A stretch of DNA of 64,000 nt from Erythrobacteraceae bacterium (GTDB taxonomy: Bacteria; Pseudomonadota; Alphaproteobacteria; Sphingomonadales; Sphingomonadaceae), in contig CANJYE010000001.1 of assembly GCA_947479055.1 (NCBI GenBank), positions 41,474 through 105,473 on the forward strand. Direction: 5' to 3'. Below the pieces are notes generated by a model. It was given only the letters and a program-made list of their open reading frames with translations, was not told the DNA's origin and ran no database searches. Below are positions 8,877 to 22,129 of the stretch, one piece after another; positions within the stretch are counted from its first letter, which is position 1, and every line of letters begins with the position of its first letter. Position numbers and translations under genes: made by a program.

Positions 8877-10184
8877 TCACATTCCCGGATAGACGGGGAA
8901 GGCGGCGCAAAGTTCCTCGACCCGGGCGCGGACCTTCTGTTCCACCTGCGCATCGCCTTCATCGCCATTGCGGGCGAGGCCATCGACCACTTCGGCGATC
9001 AGATGGCCGACCTTGCGGAACTCTTCCGTGCCGAAGCCGCGTGTGGTGCCCGCCGGGGTGCCGAGGCGGATGCCCGACGTGACGAAAGGCGAGCGGGTGT
9101 CGAATGGAACGCCGTTCTTGTTGCAAGTGAGATAGGCGCGATCGAGGCCCTTTTCGGCGGACTTTCCGGTCACATCCCTGGCGGTGAGATCCACCAGCAT
9201 CAGGTGGTTGTCGGTCCCGCCGGACACGATCTTGAGGCCGGATTCCTCAATGCTGGCGGCCAGTGCGCGGGCGTTGGCGACGATGCGGGCGGCATAGTCC
9301 CTGAACTCGGGTCGCAGTGCCTCGCCAAAGGCCACCGCCTTGGCGGCGATGACATGCATCAGCGGGCCGCCCTGCATGCCGGGGAAAACGGCGCTGTTGA
9401 ACTTCTTGGCCAGATCCTCGTCATTGGTGAGGATAATGCCCGAGCGGGGACCGCGCAGGGACTTGTGGGTAGTGCTGGTCACCACATGGGCATGCGGGAA
9501 AGGGCTGGGATGGGCGCCGCCCGCCACAAGGCCGGAGAAGTGCGACATGTCGACCAGCAACCAGGCGCCCACCTCGTCGGCGATTTCGCGGAAGCGCTGG
9601 AAATCCCAGATGCGCGAATAAGCGGTTCCGCCGGCGATGATCAGCTTGGGCTTGTTTTCTCGGGCGAGGCGGGCAACCTCGTCCATGTCGATCAGCTGGT
9701 CGTCCTTGCGCACTCCATAGGGCACGACCTTGAACCATTTGCCGCTCATGTTGACTGGTGAGCCATGCGTCAGGTGCCCGCCCGAGTTGAGGTCCAGCCC
9801 CATGAAGGTATCGCCGGGCTGAAGCAGGGCGAGGAACACTGCCTGGTTCATCTGGCTGCCGGAATTGGGCTGCACATTGGCAAAAGCGCAACCGAACAGC
9901 TGTTTGGCGCGCTCGATCGCCAACGTTTCGACGATGTCGGCATATTCGCAGCCGCCATAGTAACGCTTGCCCGGATAGCCTTCGGCATATTTGTTGGTGA
10001 AGACAGAGCCGGTCGCCTCCAGCACGGCGCGGCTCGCGATGTTTTCCGACGCGATCAGCTCGATCTTGTTGCGCTGGCGGTTCAGTTCCTTTCCGATGGC
10101 GTCAGCGATCTCGGGATCGGCCTGCGCCAGCGTATCGTTCCAGAAACGGTTCATCGTGCCGGTATGTATCGTGTCGGTGCTCAT
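8877..10184 (-). CDS. glyA: Serine hydroxymethyltransferase
   Basis: 435 residues, full length. PLP enzyme that interconverts serine and glycine with tetrahydrofolate. Visible motifs: [45 protein letters not shown], and the PLP lysine in [13 protein letters not shown]. The N terminus has about 12 extra residues before [13 protein letters not shown]. It lies 17 bases downstream of rpiB and immediately before nrdR, so rpiB-glyA-nrdR-trmJ likely form one transcript. Confidence 0.98.
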   Translation of the reverse strand: MSTDTIHTGTMNRFWNDTLAQADPEIADAIGKELNRQRNKIELIASENIASRAVLEATGSVFTNKYAEGYPGKRYYGGCEYADIVETLAIERAKQLFGCAFANVQPNSGSQMNQAVFLALLQPGDTFMGLDLNSGGHLTHGSPVNMSGKWFKVVPYGVRKDDQLIDMDEVARLARENKPKLIIAGGTAYSRIWDFQRFREIADEVGAWLLVDMSHFSGLVAGGAHPSPFPHAHVVTSTTHKSLRGPRSGIILTNDEDLAKKFNSAVFPGMQGGPLMHVIAAKAVAFGEALRPEFRDYAARIVANARALAASIEESGLKIVSGGTDNHLMLVDLTARDVTGKSAEKGLDRAYLTCNKNGVPFDTRSPFVTSGIRLGTPAGTTRGFGTEEFRKVGHLIAEVVDGLARNGDEGDAQVEQKVRARVEELCAAFPVYPGM

Positions 10185-10201
10185 CGTCTGCTCTCGTCTG
10201 G

Positions 10202-10645
10202 TCAGCAGGAAAGGGAAGGGGCGGAAAGCTTGGCGACGCGGGCCTGATGGCGACCGCCGGAAAAATCGGTGGACAGGAACGCATCGAGACAGGCCTTGGC
10301 CATGTCCTCGCCAGTCAGGCGCGCGCCCATAGCGATGCAGTTGGCGTCGTTATGTTCACGGGCGAGTGCGGCGGAAAGCGGCTCGGACACCAGCGCACAG
10401 CGCACGGCCGGATTGCGGTTTACGGCGATAGAAATGCCAATGCCGCTGCCGCACAGCGCTACGCCGCGCTCTGCCGTGCCATCGGCAATGACAGCGGCCA
10501 GCTTGTAACCGTAATCGGGGTAGTCGACCCGATCCGCCGTTTCCGGGCCGAGATCCGCGATTTCATGGCCGAGGCCAATGAGATATTCGCGCAAGGTTGC
10601 CTTGAGGTCGATGGCGGCGTGGTCGGAAGCGATGGCGATGCGCAT
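10202..10645 (-). CDS. rpiB: Ribose-5-phosphate isomerase B
   Basis: 147 residues from the ATG at 10645 ([20 protein letters not shown]). The enzyme interconverts ribose 5-phosphate and ribulose 5-phosphate. Active-site signatures are SDHA near residue 8, DYPDYG, the Cys of [17 protein letters not shown] near 66-82, and [14 protein letters not shown] longer frame upstream has no family match. First gene of the rpiB-glyA-nrdR-trmJ group. Confidence 0.95.
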   Translation of the reverse strand: MRIAIASDHAAIDLKATLREYLIGLGHEIADLGPETADRVDYPDYGYKLAAVIADGTAERGVALCGSGIGISIAVNRNPAVRCALVSEPLSAALAREHNDANCIAMGARLTGEDMAKACLDAFLSTDFSGGRHQARVAKLSAPSLSC

Positions 10646-10691
10646 GGTGTATCCCGGCTCGTCGGATTCGGTGCTTGCCCCATAGGCGGAA

Positions 10692-10715
10692 CGGGCGGCC
10701 AAGGCCACCCGCCCG
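10692..10715 (-). terminator. Possible terminator downstream of rpoD
   Basis: A CGGGCGG/CCGCCCG hairpin with a ten-base loop lies in the short gap between the rpoD stop and rpiB. There is no T tract on the minus strand, so it may only be an attenuating hairpin. Confidence 0.3.
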
Positions 10716-10742
10716 CTGAGGCATTTCTACCGGATATTGCGC

Positions 10743-12767
<2,025 letters not shown>

Positions 12768-12775
12768 ATTCTGTT

Positions 12776-14671
12776 TCAGTCCAGTTCCTGTTGATCCGCC
12801 TGTTCAACAGACGGTGCCACCCTGTTCCGGGCCGGTTTCCCCGCACGACGGCTCGCCATTTGCCCGAGTCGCGCCTCGAATTCCAGCTTTCGTTTCCGCA
12901 GCCGCTGCTGCTCTGCCCACGAACCTTCCGGATCGGTCGCAAATCGTGCCGTCGCCGCCCGCATCGCTTCTTCCAGCGCCGGTCTTTCGACCAGCAGAGC
13001 AACGGCTTGTGCCAGTTCCTCGCGCGCTTCGACCGGATCGGCGTCGTCGGCAAGAAAGGCGAAGGACACCGCGCCCCGTTTCGATCCTTCTGCCCTGTCC
13101 GCCCATATGGGCGCGATTGCGTCGGGTTCAAGCGCTTCGGCCGCTTCCAGCAGGCTGTCGATCGCGCGGCCAAGCTCGCGATCGCTCCGTGCGAGAGTGG
13201 ACAGTGCCTCCGCGTGGCGCGACACCTCGTCAGGAAAGCGCAGCAGCCCGGCTATGACGGCGGCGGATAGCTGGTCGCGATTGCCGCCGGACAGGAACCT
13301 GCGCAGCATTGTTGCGGCCTCGGGCGCGAGCCTTTGCGGCTGTGGCCTGAATTTCTCCCCACGCTTCAGCTGGCGCGGCGTGTTGGGTGCGCGCGGCGGG
13401 CGGGGCGGAAAGGCGAAGGCGGAAAACCTGTCCATCAGCTCGCGCCGGTAAAGCGCGGCGATATCGGGATGCTGGATCGCCTCGACATGTTCCAGCAAGC
13501 GCGCCTTCAGCCCGGCCTTTTCCTCGGGAGAGTTGAGCGGCTGGGCTTCGCGCTCATGTTCCCACAGCGTATCCAGCAGCGAGCGCGGCTCGGACAGCAA
13601 CCGCTCCATCGCTGCCGCACCGTCGCGTCGGATGAGGTCGTCGGGATCGAGCCCGGTCGGCAGGCGGACGATCCGCAGCGAATGGCCCGGCTTGAGCATT
13701 GGCAGCGCGCGGGTGACAGCCCGCATCGCCGCGCGCTGGCCGGCGGAATCGCCGTCGAAGCACAGGATCGGGACTTCGACCATCCGCCACAGCAGCTCGA
13801 TCTGGTGCTCGGTCAGCGCGGTGCCGAGCGGGGCCACAGCCTCGTTCATCCCGGCGGCGGCCAGCGCGATCACGTCCATGTAGCCTTCGACCACCACCAT
13901 CCGCCCGGACTGGCGGGCCAGCGGCCCGGCGCGGTGGAGGTTGTAGAGCGTGCGGCCCTTGTCGAACAACGGCGTATCGGGAGAATTGAGATATTTGGGC
14001 GCGTCACTCTTGTCCTTGGCGAGTATCCGCCCGCCGAACGCGATCACCCGCCCGCGCGCATCCTCGATCGGCAGCATCAGCCGGGCGCGGAAGCGGTCAT
14101 AGGGTTCGCGCTCCTCCACCACGATCCTGAGGCCAGCTTCGACCAGCATCGCCTCGTCGAACTGGCCGAGCGCGGATTTGAGCGCTGTGCGGCTGTCGGG
14201 CGCATAGCCGAAGCCGAACCGCTCGATCGTATGCGCATCGAATCCGCGCGTGGCGAGATAAGCGCGCGCCTCCTGGCCTTCCGGGGCGAGCAGGTTGCGG
14301 CGGAACCAATCCTGCGCGGCGGCCATCACATCGTGCAAACCCGCACGCTCCTCCGCTTTCTGTGCCGCGCGCGGATCGGCGGCGGGGACTTCCATGCCGG
14401 CCTGCGCCGCCAGTTCCTTGATCGCGTCCATGAAGCTCAGGCCGCGCTGGTCGGTCATCCAGCGGATGACGTCGCCATGCGCGCCGCAGCCGAAGCAGTG
14501 GTAGAAGCCTTTCTCGTCGTTGACGGTGAAGCTGGGCGACTTCTCGTTATGGAACGGGCAGCAGGCCTTGTACTCGCGCCCCGCCTTCTGGAGCTTGGTG
14601 GTGCGCCCGATCACCCCGGACAGCGAAATCCGCGCCCTGAGTTCGTCCAGCCATTGGGGGGAAAGCGCCAC
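12776..14671 (-). CDS. dnaG: DNA primase
   Basis: 631 residues from a GTG at 14671. Synthesises RNA primers at the replication fork. The zinc-binding domain is [16 protein letters not shown] ... [10 protein letters not shown] (about residues 37-67), the RNA polymerase core holds [20 protein letters not shown], and the TOPRIM domain holds [15 protein letters not shown] and [11 protein letters not shown]. The C-terminal helicase-interaction region is poorly conserved, as usual. Sits 12 bases after the yqeY-like gene and directly before rpoD. Confidence 0.97.
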   Translation of the reverse strand: MALSPQWLDELRARISLSGVIGRTTKLQKAGREYKACCPFHNEKSPSFTVNDEKGFYHCFGCGAHGDVIRWMTDQRGLSFMDAIKELAAQAGMEVPAADPRAAQKAEERAGLHDVMAAAQDWFRRNLLAPEGQEARAYLATRGFDAHTIERFGFGYAPDSRTALKSALGQFDEAMLVEAGLRIVVEEREPYDRFRARLMLPIEDARGRVIAFGGRILAKDKSDAPKYLNSPDTPLFDKGRTLYNLHRAGPLARQSGRMVVVEGYMDVIALAAAGMNEAVAPLGTALTEHQIELLWRMVEVPILCFDGDSAGQRAAMRAVTRALPMLKPGHSLRIVRLPTGLDPDDLIRRDGAAAMERLLSEPRSLLDTLWEHEREAQPLNSPEEKAGLKARLLEHVEAIQHPDIAALYRRELMDRFSAFAFPPRPPRAPNTPRQLKRGEKFRPQPQRLAPEAATMLRRFLSGGNRDQLSAAVIAGLLRFPDEVSRHAEALSTLARSDRELGRAIDSLLEAAEALEPDAIAPIWADRAEGSKRGAVSFAFLADDADPVEAREELAQAVALLVERPALEEAMRAATARFATDPEGSWAEQQRLRKRKLEFEARLGQMASRRAGKPARNRVAPSVEQADQQELD

Positions 14672-14683
14672 CAGCCCCCGCGA

Positions 14684-15136
14684 TCAGCCGAAGCTGGCCT
14701 TTACCAGCGCGCTGGCCTTGCTCATGTCGAGCTGGGGGCCGTGGCGGGTCTTCAGTTCGGCCATCACCCGGCCCATGTCCTTGATCGAGGCCGCGCCGAT
14801 TTCGGCCTTGATCGCGGCGATGGCGGCGGCGGTTTCATGGTCGCTCAGCTGCTGAGGCAGGAATTGCTCGATCACCGCCAGTTCGGCGGATTCGACGTCG
14901 GCCAGCTCCTGCCGCCCGCCGCCTTCGAACATCGCAATCGATTCGCGGCGCTGCTTGGCCATTTTCTGGAGAACTTCCACAACCATCGCATCGTCATCGC
15001 CCGGCGACTTGCCAGTGCGCAGTTCGATATCGCGGTCCTTGATCTTTGCCAGGATTAGCCGCAGGGCGGCAAGGCGCTGTTTGTCGCCGGATTTCATTGC
15101 CTGCACCTGTGCGGCCTTGATCGAATCGCGAATCAT
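14684..15136 (-). CDS. GatB/YqeY domain-containing protein
   Basis: 150 residues, the stand-alone YqeY family. It resembles the tRNA-binding tail of GatB; no reaction is established. Characteristic segments are the N-terminal AAQVQAMKSGDKQRLAALRLILAKIK split over a helix, the EQFLPQQLSDHE turn, and DMGRVMAELK near the C terminus. First gene of the yqeY-dnaG-rpoD operon, divergent from carA, an order common in alphaproteobacteria. Confidence 0.92.
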   Translation of the reverse strand: MIRDSIKAAQVQAMKSGDKQRLAALRLILAKIKDRDIELRTGKSPGDDDAMVVEVLQKMAKQRRESIAMFEGGGRQELADVESAELAVIEQFLPQQLSDHETAAAIAAIKAEIGAASIKDMGRVMAELKTRHGPQLDMSKASALVKASFG

Positions 15137-15215
15137 GGAAATCTGTCCTGTCAGTATCTTGCGGAAAATTGGGATTGGCCGGACAACTTAGCCGATCATT
15201 TTTCGTTCCGATAGG

Positions 15216-15242
15216 TTGACGAGTCCGGTCGAGGGGTCTAGC
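15216..15242 (+). promoter_or_regulatory. Possible carA promoter
   Basis: TTGACG at 15216-15221 is followed 15 bases later by TCTAGC. The first hexamer is good, the second weak and the spacer short. It lies in the 159-base gap between the divergent yqeY-like gene and carA, 54 bases before the carA ATG. Confidence 0.3.
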
Positions 15243-15295
15243 CGCCGAGCCTTAGCGACATCGCCGGAAACTTTTGACCTGAAACGGAGCGCCCC

Positions 15296-16462
15296 ATGGC
15301 CGACCCCGCAACTCTGCACGCGCCCCAACCCGAGGGTGCAACCGGAGTCCTCGTTCTTGCGGATGGTACGGTGGTGTGGGGCAGGGGCTTCGGCGCAACC
15401 GGCTCTGCGGTGGGCGAGGTTTGCTTCAACACTGCGATGACCGGCTATGAGGAGGTGATGACCGATCCCTCCTATGCGGCGCAGATCGTTACTTTCACTT
15501 TCCCCCATATCGGCAATGTCGGTGCCAATGCCGAAGATGTCGAATCAAAGGTCGATGGCGCGGTCGGCTGCATCGTGCGCGAAGAAGTGACCGAACCGTC
15601 GAGTTTCCGTTCGGAAAGCCATTTCACTCAGTGGATGAAGGCGCATGGCAAGATCGGCCTGTCCGGCGTCGATACCCGCGCGCTGACCCGCCGCATCCGC
15701 CTGTCGGGCGCGCCCAATGCAGTGATCGCGCATGATCCCAAGGGCAAGTTCGATCTCCCCGCATTGATAAAGCGCGCGCGGGAATGGCCGGGGTTGGTGG
15801 GGATGGATCTCGCCCGCGTGGTCAGCCGCAAGGGCCAGGAAGGCTGGGAAGGCGGCATCTGGACGCTGGGCAAGGGCTATGCCCGCTCGCCCCATACCGA
15901 ACGCCCGCATGTGGTGGCGATGGATTTCGGCGCGAAGGACAATATCTTCCGTAGCCTCGACAAGGCCGGTGCGCGGGTCACGGTGGTACCGGCCCAGACC
16001 TCGCTGGAAGCGGTGCTGGCGCTCAAGCCCGATGGGGTGTTTCTTTCCAACGGCCCGGGCGATCCGGCGGCGACAGGCAGCTATGCCGTGCCGGTGATCA
16101 AGGCGCTGCTCGATGCCAACATGCCGGTGTTCGGTATCTGCCTTGGCCACCAGATACTGGCGCTGGCGGCGGGCGCGACAACGGTGAAGATGCACCAGGG
16201 CCACCGCGGCGCGAACCACCCGGTCAAGCGCCTGGCCGATGGGGTGGTGGAAATCACCAGCATGAACCACGGCTTTGCGGTGGATGGTGCGAGCCTGCCG
16301 GAGGGCGTGGAGGAGACGCATGTGTCGCTGTTCGACGGGAGCAACTGCGGGATTGCGGTGAAGGGCAAGCGGGCGTTCGGGGTGCAGTATCACCCGGAGG
16401 CATCGCCGGGGCCGATGGACTCATTCTATTTGTTTGAGCGGTTTGTGGGGATGTTGGGGTGA
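15296..16462 (+). CDS. carA: Carbamoyl-phosphate synthase small subunit
   Basis: 388 residues. Hydrolyses glutamine and passes ammonia to CarB for arginine and pyrimidine synthesis. The N-terminal domain has GEVCFNTAMTGYEEVMTDPS. The class I glutamine amidotransferase domain has SNGPGDPA, the nucleophile Cys in VFGICLGHQILALA, KMHQGHRGANHPV, and the catalytic His-Glu in VQYHPEASPGP. Unlike the common carAB arrangement, carB is 1.4 kb downstream with two other genes between. Confidence 0.98.
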   Translation: MADPATLHAPQPEGATGVLVLADGTVVWGRGFGATGSAVGEVCFNTAMTGYEEVMTDPSYAAQIVTFTFPHIGNVGANAEDVESKVDGAVGCIVREEVTEPSSFRSESHFTQWMKAHGKIGLSGVDTRALTRRIRLSGAPNAVIAHDPKGKFDLPALIKRAREWPGLVGMDLARVVSRKGQEGWEGGIWTLGKGYARSPHTERPHVVAMDFGAKDNIFRSLDKAGARVTVVPAQTSLEAVLALKPDGVFLSNGPGDPAATGSYAVPVIKALLDANMPVFGICLGHQILALAAGATTVKMHQGHRGANHPVKRLADGVVEITSMNHGFAVDGASLPEGVEETHVSLFDGSNCGIAVKGKRAFGVQYHPEASPGPMDSFYLFERFVGMLG

Positions 16463-17025
16463 TCGATTTGCCACCGCCATCTTTGCAGGCCCATGCCGAG
16501 CAGATTGCTGGGGCGCTGGTTGCCTGTGGGCTTTCAAAAGATGGTTTCGCAGTCACTTACGTCGATGATCTGCAGAGTTACGAAATCAAGATATCTGCAA
16601 ACGCTGGCGCTACTTCGGAAAATCTTCAGTGCGTATGGCAGGCTGCATATCTGGAGTTCGTCCAATTCGAGGAACCGCAACTGGGCGCAGCTTTCGACAA
16701 GCTTACCGAAAATCATAGTCTTGAAGTCACCCGAAAGTCGCTCGCAGATAAGGGGCTTCTAGACGGGCTGCCGCATCGGGCGGATTTTGCCAGCGTCGGT
16801 GACTTCCTTCGGGCATTGGAGTCCCACTGTGGGGCTCCTGCCGAAAGCCTTTTGGAAGTTCATTCCGGATTTATCACACTCCAGCCTGGCATATTTGAGT
16901 CAGCAGAACAGTTAGATAAGGTATCATGCCTCTTCTCTGCGATGACGTTGGTCGCTGCTGAAGACAAGGGCATCAAGTTTGGCTTTATCGGAAATGAACT
17001 AAGCGCGGAAACTGAAGGGAAATAA
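16459..17025 (+). CDS. Hypothetical protein between carA and carB
   Basis: 188 residues, not recognised. A GTG at 16459 overlaps the carA stop (GTGA), so translation is probably coupled. No signal peptide or transmembrane segment. The sequence is balanced in charge, with two Cys-Ser or Cys-Gly sites and no repeated motif. Codon use is visibly more A/T-rich at third positions than in carA and carB (many gaa, aaa, tca, ata codons), which suggests later acquisition. The next gene starts with an ATG that overlaps its TAA. Confidence 0.6.
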   Translation: MIDLPPPSLQAHAEQIAGALVACGLSKDGFAVTYVDDLQSYEIKISANAGATSENLQCVWQAAYLEFVQFEEPQLGAAFDKLTENHSLEVTRKSLADKGLLDGLPHRADFASVGDFLRALESHCGAPAESLLEVHSGFITLQPGIFESAEQLDKVSCLFSAMTLVAAEDKGIKFGFIGNELSAETEGK

Positions 17026-17888
17026 TGCTCAACCGCTTCATCCTCCCTTCGGCCCTAGCCATTTTTGCCCTCCTCGCGAGTCCCGCGCTGGCCGCTGGCG
17101 ATTCCGGCTGGGGGGTGAGCAAGGCGGCCGATGCACCCGTCGGGATGAGCCGGACGGTCGAGGGCGTGACGGTCGATTACCATCTCGTGCCCGGCGATTA
17201 CGATTCGCTCAGCATCAAGGTGGCGAATTGCGGCGGGCAGCCGTGGGGCATGGAGGAGAGCATCAATGCCCCCGATGCCGACAGCCTGAAGCCGGGCATG
17301 GCCGAACTGTTCACCAATGCCCGGATGAACTGCAAGATCGCCGACGGGATCGAGGATCGCTTCATGGCGGGCTTCGCCGAGGCGTTCGACCAGGTCAAGC
17401 CGACCGTGCCTCCCCACGTCCAGAACGTGGCCGGATGGTCGCTGGTGGACAAGGGCAGCCATCCCGGCGACGACAGCGACCGGTCGCTGCAGATGAGCCG
17501 GGAACTGCCGAATATCTCGATGGTCTATCGTCGGGACGGCAGCGGCGAAAGCGCCAGCATTTCGATCCAGTTCAAGCCATGCAACGGCCTGTCCTACAAC
17601 ACGGGCTTCGATTTCGGCGATCCTCCTGAGGTTCATGCCACGGTCGTGGCCGAGCAGGTGAAGGAGGCATATGCCGACTTCGCGGAGGAATGCAGCACGC
17701 CGCCGGAGCCGCAGTCGGCGCTGATGCAGGGCTTCCCCGAAGCGCTCGCCACCATCGAGCAATGGCTCAAGGACAAGCCCTTCGTCTATCCGCCGGCACC
17801 CGCGCAGGACGATGCCGCTCCCGATGATTCCGGCCAGGACGATTCCGCGCCGGACGAAACCCCGCCAGACAACTCCGTCAGCACATAA
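17025..17888 (+). CDS. Hypothetical secreted protein
   Basis: 287 residues. The start ATG shares one base with the upstream stop (TAATG). Residues 1-23 are a signal peptide ([19 protein letters not shown], then AGD). The mature domain carries two pairs of Cys that could form disulfides (NCGG, MNCKI, PCNGL, EECST) and ends in an acidic Pro/Asp-rich tail ([20 protein letters not shown]) from about residue 262. No family recognised; periplasmic or surface location is inferred. Its GC-rich codon use matches the region, unlike its upstream neighbour. Confidence 0.65.
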   Translation: MLNRFILPSALAIFALLASPALAAGDSGWGVSKAADAPVGMSRTVEGVTVDYHLVPGDYDSLSIKVANCGGQPWGMEESINAPDADSLKPGMAELFTNARMNCKIADGIEDRFMAGFAEAFDQVKPTVPPHVQNVAGWSLVDKGSHPGDDSDRSLQMSRELPNISMVYRRDGSGESASISIQFKPCNGLSYNTGFDFGDPPEVHATVVAEQVKEAYADFAEECSTPPEPQSALMQGFPEALATIEQWLKDKPFVYPPAPAQDDAAPDDSGQDDSAPDETPPDNSVST

Positions 17889-17896
17889 GGCCGCCA

Positions 17897-20800
17897 ATGC
17901 CCAAACGCACAGACATCTCCTCGATCCTCGTCATTGGCGCCGGACCGATCATCATCGGCCAGGCCTGCGAGTTCGACTATTCCGGCACCCAGGCGATCAA
18001 GGCGCTGAAGGAGGAGGGCTACCGCGTGGTCCTCGTCAACTCCAACCCTGCCACGATCATGACCGACCCGGACATGGCTGACGCCACCTATGTCGAGCCG
18101 ATCACGCCCGACATTGTCGCGAAGATCATCGAGAAGGAGCGGCCCGACGCGCTGCTGCCCACCATGGGCGGGCAGACCGCGCTCAACACCGCACTCGCGC
18201 TGTTCAACGATGGCACGCTGGAAAAATTCGGGGTGCAGATGATCGGGGCCGATGCCGATGCGATCGACAAGGCGGAAGATCGCCAGCGCTTCCGCGAGGC
18301 GATGGACAAGATCGGGCTGGAAAGCGCAAAGTCGGGTGTGGCCCACAATGTCGATGAGGCGCTCAAGGTGCTGGAACGCACCGGCCTGCCTTCGATCATC
18401 CGCCCCAGCTTCACGCTGGGCGGCACCGGCGGCGGCATCGCCTACAACAAGGCCGAGTTCGAGAAGATCGTGCGCGAGGGGCTGACTGCATCGCCCACCA
18501 CCGAGGTGCTGATCGAGGAATCGCTGCTCGGCTGGAAAGAGTTCGAGATGGAGGTCGTGCGCGACCGCAAGGACAATTGCATCATCATCTGCTCGATCGA
18601 AAATGTCGATCCGATGGGCGTGCATACCGGCGATTCCATCACGGTCGCTCCGGCGCTGACGCTGACCGACAAGGAATACCAGATCATGCGCTCGGCCAGC
18701 ATTGCCGTGCTGCGAGAGATCGGGGTGGAAACGGGCGGGTCGAACGTCCAGTTCGCAGTCAATCCAGCCGATGGCCGGCTGATTGTGATAGAGATGAACC
18801 CGCGTGTCTCGCGCTCGTCCGCGCTGGCCTCCAAGGCCACCGGCTTCCCGATCGCCCGCGTCGCGGCCAAGCTGGCGGTGGGCTACACGCTGGACGAGCT
18901 GACCAACGAGATCACCGGTGCGACCCCGGCCAGCTTCGAGCCGAGCATCGATTACGTCGTCACCAAGATCCCGCGCTTCGCTTTCGAGAAGTTCAAGGGT
19001 GCGAAGATCGAATTGTCCACCGCGATGAAATCGGTGGGCGAGGTGATGGCAATCGGCCGCAGTTTCAAGGAAAGCATGCAGAAGGCGCTGCGCGGCCTGG
19101 AAACCGGACTGGACGGCTTCAACCGCGTGGTGGAGCTCGAAGGGGCGGAGCGCGAGGAAATCCTTGCGGCGCTCTCGCAACGCACGCCGGACCGGTTGTT
19201 GAAAGTCGGCCAGGCCTTCCGTGAAGGCTTCTCGGTGGACGAGATCAACACCGTCACCGGCTATGACAAATGGTTCCTGCGCCAGATCGAGGAGATCATC
19301 GCGGCCGAAGCGATCATTGCCGAGGAAGGTCTGCCTGGCGATGCCGCAGGCCTGCGGCGGCTGAAGGCGATGGGCTTCTCTGACAAGCGGCTGGCCACGC
19401 TGGCCGTGCGTTCGGTCCATGTCGCGGGCGGGCTGGGGGAAACCCAGGCCAAGCGTTCAGGCCTGCTGCATGATGCGATCCGGGCAATGGCCGGCGCGAC
19501 CAGCGAGGAGGAAGTGCGGGCGCTGCGCCACAAGCTGGGCGTGTTCCCGGTGTTCAAGCGGATCGACAGCTGCGCTGCCGAATTCGAGGCGATCACGCCC
19601 TATATGTACTCGACCTACGAAGCCCCCAGCTTCGGCGAGCCTGAGAATGAGGCATGGCCAACCGACCGGCGCAAGATCGTCATCCTCGGTGGCGGGCCGA
19701 ACCGGATCGGGCAGGGGATCGAGTTCGACTATTGCTGCGTCCACGCCTGTTTCGCGCTGGCCGAAGCCGGGTTCGAAACGATCATGGTCAATTGCAATCC
19801 GGAAACGGTTTCGACCGACTACGACACCTCGGACCGCCTCTATTTCGAGCCGCTGACCGCCGAGGACGTGCTGGAAATCCTGCGGGTGGAACAGCAGAAT
19901 GGCACGCTGGTGGGCGTGATCGTGCAGTTCGGCGGGCAGACCCCGCTCAAGCTGGCGCAGCCGCTGGAGGATGCGGGCATCCCGATTCTGGGCACCTCGC
20001 CCGACGCGATCGACCTTGCCGAAGACCGCGAACGCTTCGCCGCGCTGGTCGAGAAGCTGGGGCTGAAGCAGCCCGAAAACGGCATCGCCCGCAGCCGCGA
20101 CGAAGCGGCGGCGGTGGCGCGGCGGATCGGTTATCCGGTGTTGCTGCGTCCTTCCTATGTGCTGGGCGGCCGGGCGATGGAAATCGTCGACAGCGAAGCG
20201 CAGCTCGATGACTACATCGCCACGGCGGTGAATGTGTCGGGCGACAGCCCGGTACTGATCGACCAGTATCTGCGCGATGCGATCGAATGCGATGTCGATG
20301 CGCTATGCGATGGCAAACAGGTTGTGATCGCCGGGGTGATGCAGCACATTGAGGAAGCGGGCGTCCATTCCGGCGACAGCGCCTGCACTTTGCCGCCCTA
20401 CAGCCTGGGGCAGGACATCATCGACGAGATGGAGGAGCAGGCCGAGGCCTTGGCGCTGGCGCTGGGCGTGCGCGGGCTGATGAACGTGCAGTTCGCGGTG
20501 AAGAACGGCGAGGTTTACCTGATCGAAGTCAACCCGCGCGCGAGCCGGACGGTGCCTTTCGTCGCCAAGGCGATCGGCGATCCGGTGGCCAAGATCGCGG
20601 CACGGGTGATGGCGGGAGAAAAGCTGGCCGATCTTCCCCCGATCCGCCGCGTGGTCGATCACATGGCGGTGAAGGAGGCGGTGTTCCCATTCGCCCGTTT
20701 CCCCGGCACTGACCCGGCCTTGTCGCCCGAAATGAAGTCGACCGGCGAAGTGATGGGGATCGACATGGATTTCCCGACCGCCTTCCTCAAGGCGCAGCTC

Positions 20801-21220
20801 GGCGCGGGCGTCGTCCTGCCGCGAGGGGGCACCGTGTTCGTTTCGGTCAAGGACAGCGACAAGGCGATGATCCTGCCTGCGGCGAAGCAACTGGTGCAAT
20901 GTGGTTTCCGCATCATCGCCACAGGCGGAACCCAGAAATACCTGGCCGATGCCGGCGTGCCGGTGGAGCGGGTGAACAAGGTGGCCGAAGGGCGTCCGCA
21001 TGTGGTGGACCGGATTATCGATGGCGATGTGGCGATGATCATCAACACCACCGAGGGCTGGCAGAGCCACAAGGATTCGCAATCGATCCGCGCTTCGGCA
21101 CTGGAAGGCAAGGTGCCCTATTTCACCACTGCGGCCGCTTCCGTGGCCGCGGCGGGGGCGATCGCCTCGGTCAGTCCCGATGACCTTGCGGTGCGGTCAC
21201 TTCAGGATTATTATAGCTAG
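17897..21220 (+). CDS. carB: Carbamoyl-phosphate synthase large subunit
   Basis: 1107 residues with the duplicated ATP-grasp synthetase halves. First half: [46 protein letters not shown]; second half: [39 protein letters not shown]. The allosteric MGS-like domain follows at about residue 975 ([18 protein letters not shown]). Together with CarA it makes carbamoyl phosphate from bicarbonate, glutamine and two ATP. Starts 8 bases after the secreted hypothetical, so the four genes 15296-21220 probably share a transcript. Confidence 0.98.
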   Translation: MPKRTDISSILVIGAGPIIIGQACEFDYSGTQAIKALKEEGYRVVLVNSNPATIMTDPDMADATYVEPITPDIVAKIIEKERPDALLPTMGGQTALNTALALFNDGTLEKFGVQMIGADADAIDKAEDRQRFREAMDKIGLESAKSGVAHNVDEALKVLERTGLPSIIRPSFTLGGTGGGIAYNKAEFEKIVREGLTASPTTEVLIEESLLGWKEFEMEVVRDRKDNCIIICSIENVDPMGVHTGDSITVAPALTLTDKEYQIMRSASIAVLREIGVETGGSNVQFAVNPADGRLIVIEMNPRVSRSSALASKATGFPIARVAAKLAVGYTLDELTNEITGATPASFEPSIDYVVTKIPRFAFEKFKGAKIELSTAMKSVGEVMAIGRSFKESMQKALRGLETGLDGFNRVVELEGAEREEILAALSQRTPDRLLKVGQAFREGFSVDEINTVTGYDKWFLRQIEEIIAAEAIIAEEGLPGDAAGLRRLKAMGFSDKRLATLAVRSVHVAGGLGETQAKRSGLLHDAIRAMAGATSEEEVRALRHKLGVFPVFKRIDSCAAEFEAITPYMYSTYEAPSFGEPENEAWPTDRRKIVILGGGPNRIGQGIEFDYCCVHACFALAEAGFETIMVNCNPETVSTDYDTSDRLYFEPLTAEDVLEILRVEQQNGTLVGVIVQFGGQTPLKLAQPLEDAGIPILGTSPDAIDLAEDRERFAALVEKLGLKQPENGIARSRDEAAAVARRIGYPVLLRPSYVLGGRAMEIVDSEAQLDDYIATAVNVSGDSPVLIDQYLRDAIECDVDALCDGKQVVIAGVMQHIEEAGVHSGDSACTLPPYSLGQDIIDEMEEQAEALALALGVRGLMNVQFAVKNGEVYLIEVNPRASRTVPFVAKAIGDPVAKIAARVMAGEKLADLPPIRRVVDHMAVKEAVFPFARFPGTDPALSPEMKSTGEVMGIDMDFPTAFLKAQLGAGVVLPRGGTVFVSVKDSDKAMILPAAKQLVQCGFRIIATGGTQKYLADAGVPVERVNKVAEGRPHVVDRIIDGDVAMIINTTEGWQSHKDSQSIRASALEGKVPYFTTAAASVAAAGAIASVSPDDLAVRSLQDYYS

Positions 21221-21328
21221 GACAACAGGGCTCCCGACAGATTGACCGGTTTGCCGCCGTTTTCCGCATCGCGCGGCAAATGGCAGAAGCGGTCTTGACC
21301 CCGGTTTCTCTATAAAGGGTTGGATTAT

Positions 21329-21796
21329 ATGGAAAAAGTGCCCATGCTCGCCGAGGGCTACGAGAAGCTGACAGGCGAGCTCAAGGCATTGCGCGAGGAA
21401 CGCCCCAAGATCGTCGAGGCGATCGAGGAAGCGCGCGCGCATGGCGATCTGTCGGAAAATGCCGAGTACCACGCCGCCAAGGAGCGGCAAGGGCAGGTCG
21501 AGGCGATGATCGGCGACATCGAGGACCGGGTGAGCCGTGCCCAGATCATCGACCCGCTCTCGCTCTCGGGCGACAGGATCGTGTTCGCGGCAACTGTCAC
21601 CCTGCGTGACGATTCCGACAAGCCGATCCGCTACCAGATCGTCGGCCAGACCGAAGCGGATGCCAAGGTTGGCCGCATTTCCTACAATTCGCCGCTGGGC
21701 AAGGCGCTGATCGGGCGTAAGGTCGGCGATGACATCGAGGTGACGGTGCCTTCGGGTGACCGTTTCTACACGGTCGAGAAGATCGAGTTCATCTGA
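21329..21796 (+). CDS. greA: Transcription elongation factor GreA
   Basis: 155 residues from the ATG at 21329, preceded by AAAGGG; an in-frame TTG three codons earlier is less likely. GreA enters the polymerase secondary channel and stimulates transcript cleavage. The coiled-coil tip has the acidic pair within [17 protein letters not shown]; the C-terminal FKBP-like domain has [20 protein letters not shown]. Full length for the family. Confidence 0.97.
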   Translation: MEKVPMLAEGYEKLTGELKALREERPKIVEAIEEARAHGDLSENAEYHAAKERQGQVEAMIGDIEDRVSRAQIIDPLSLSGDRIVFAATVTLRDDSDKPIRYQIVGQTEADAKVGRISYNSPLGKALIGRKVGDDIEVTVPSGDRFYTVEKIEFI

Positions 21797-21801
21797 CCTG
21801 T

Positions 21802-21824
21802 CGCCCCCGGCCAGACCGGGGGCG
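21802..21824. terminator. Hairpin between greA and the DUF4170 gene
   Basis: A perfect nine-base stem CGCCCCCGG/CCGGGGGCG with a five-base loop, extended by flanking partial pairing, lies between two convergent genes. No T tract follows on either strand; it may act as a bidirectional terminator or stabilise mRNA ends. Confidence 0.45.
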
Positions 21825-21837
21825 ATGTCAGGCAGCG

Positions 21838-22065
21838 TCATTCCCCGGGCAGATGGGGTTCCATCAGCCGGTGGAGATGAACGATCACATATTTCATCTC
21901 GGCATCATCGACCGTGCGCTGCGCATTGGCGCGCCAGGCCTCTTCGGCTTCGGCGTAGCTTGGATAAACCCCGACGAAATGCATCTTGTCGAGATCGGCA
22001 TATTCGAGCGTCTGGGGGTCCTTGACCTTGCCGCCCATGACGAGGTGGAGAAGCTGTTCTGCCAT
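21838..22065 (-). CDS. DUF4170-type small protein
   Basis: 75 residues, a complete small domain of unknown function widespread in alphaproteobacteria. The family pattern is visible: LLHLVMGGKV near the start, HFVGVYPSYAEAEEAWRANAQ in the middle and a final YVIVHLHRLMEP. No signal peptide. It follows, in the same direction, a group of small membrane proteins. Confidence 0.8.
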   Translation of the reverse strand: MAEQLLHLVMGGKVKDPQTLEYADLDKMHFVGVYPSYAEAEEAWRANAQRTVDDAEMKYVIVHLHRLMEPHLPGE

Positions 22066-22129
22066 CGAGTGTCCTGTTGGATGGAGTTAAATTGGGCCTG
22101 CCCCTGCCTCTCCTCAGGGACGGACGGGC

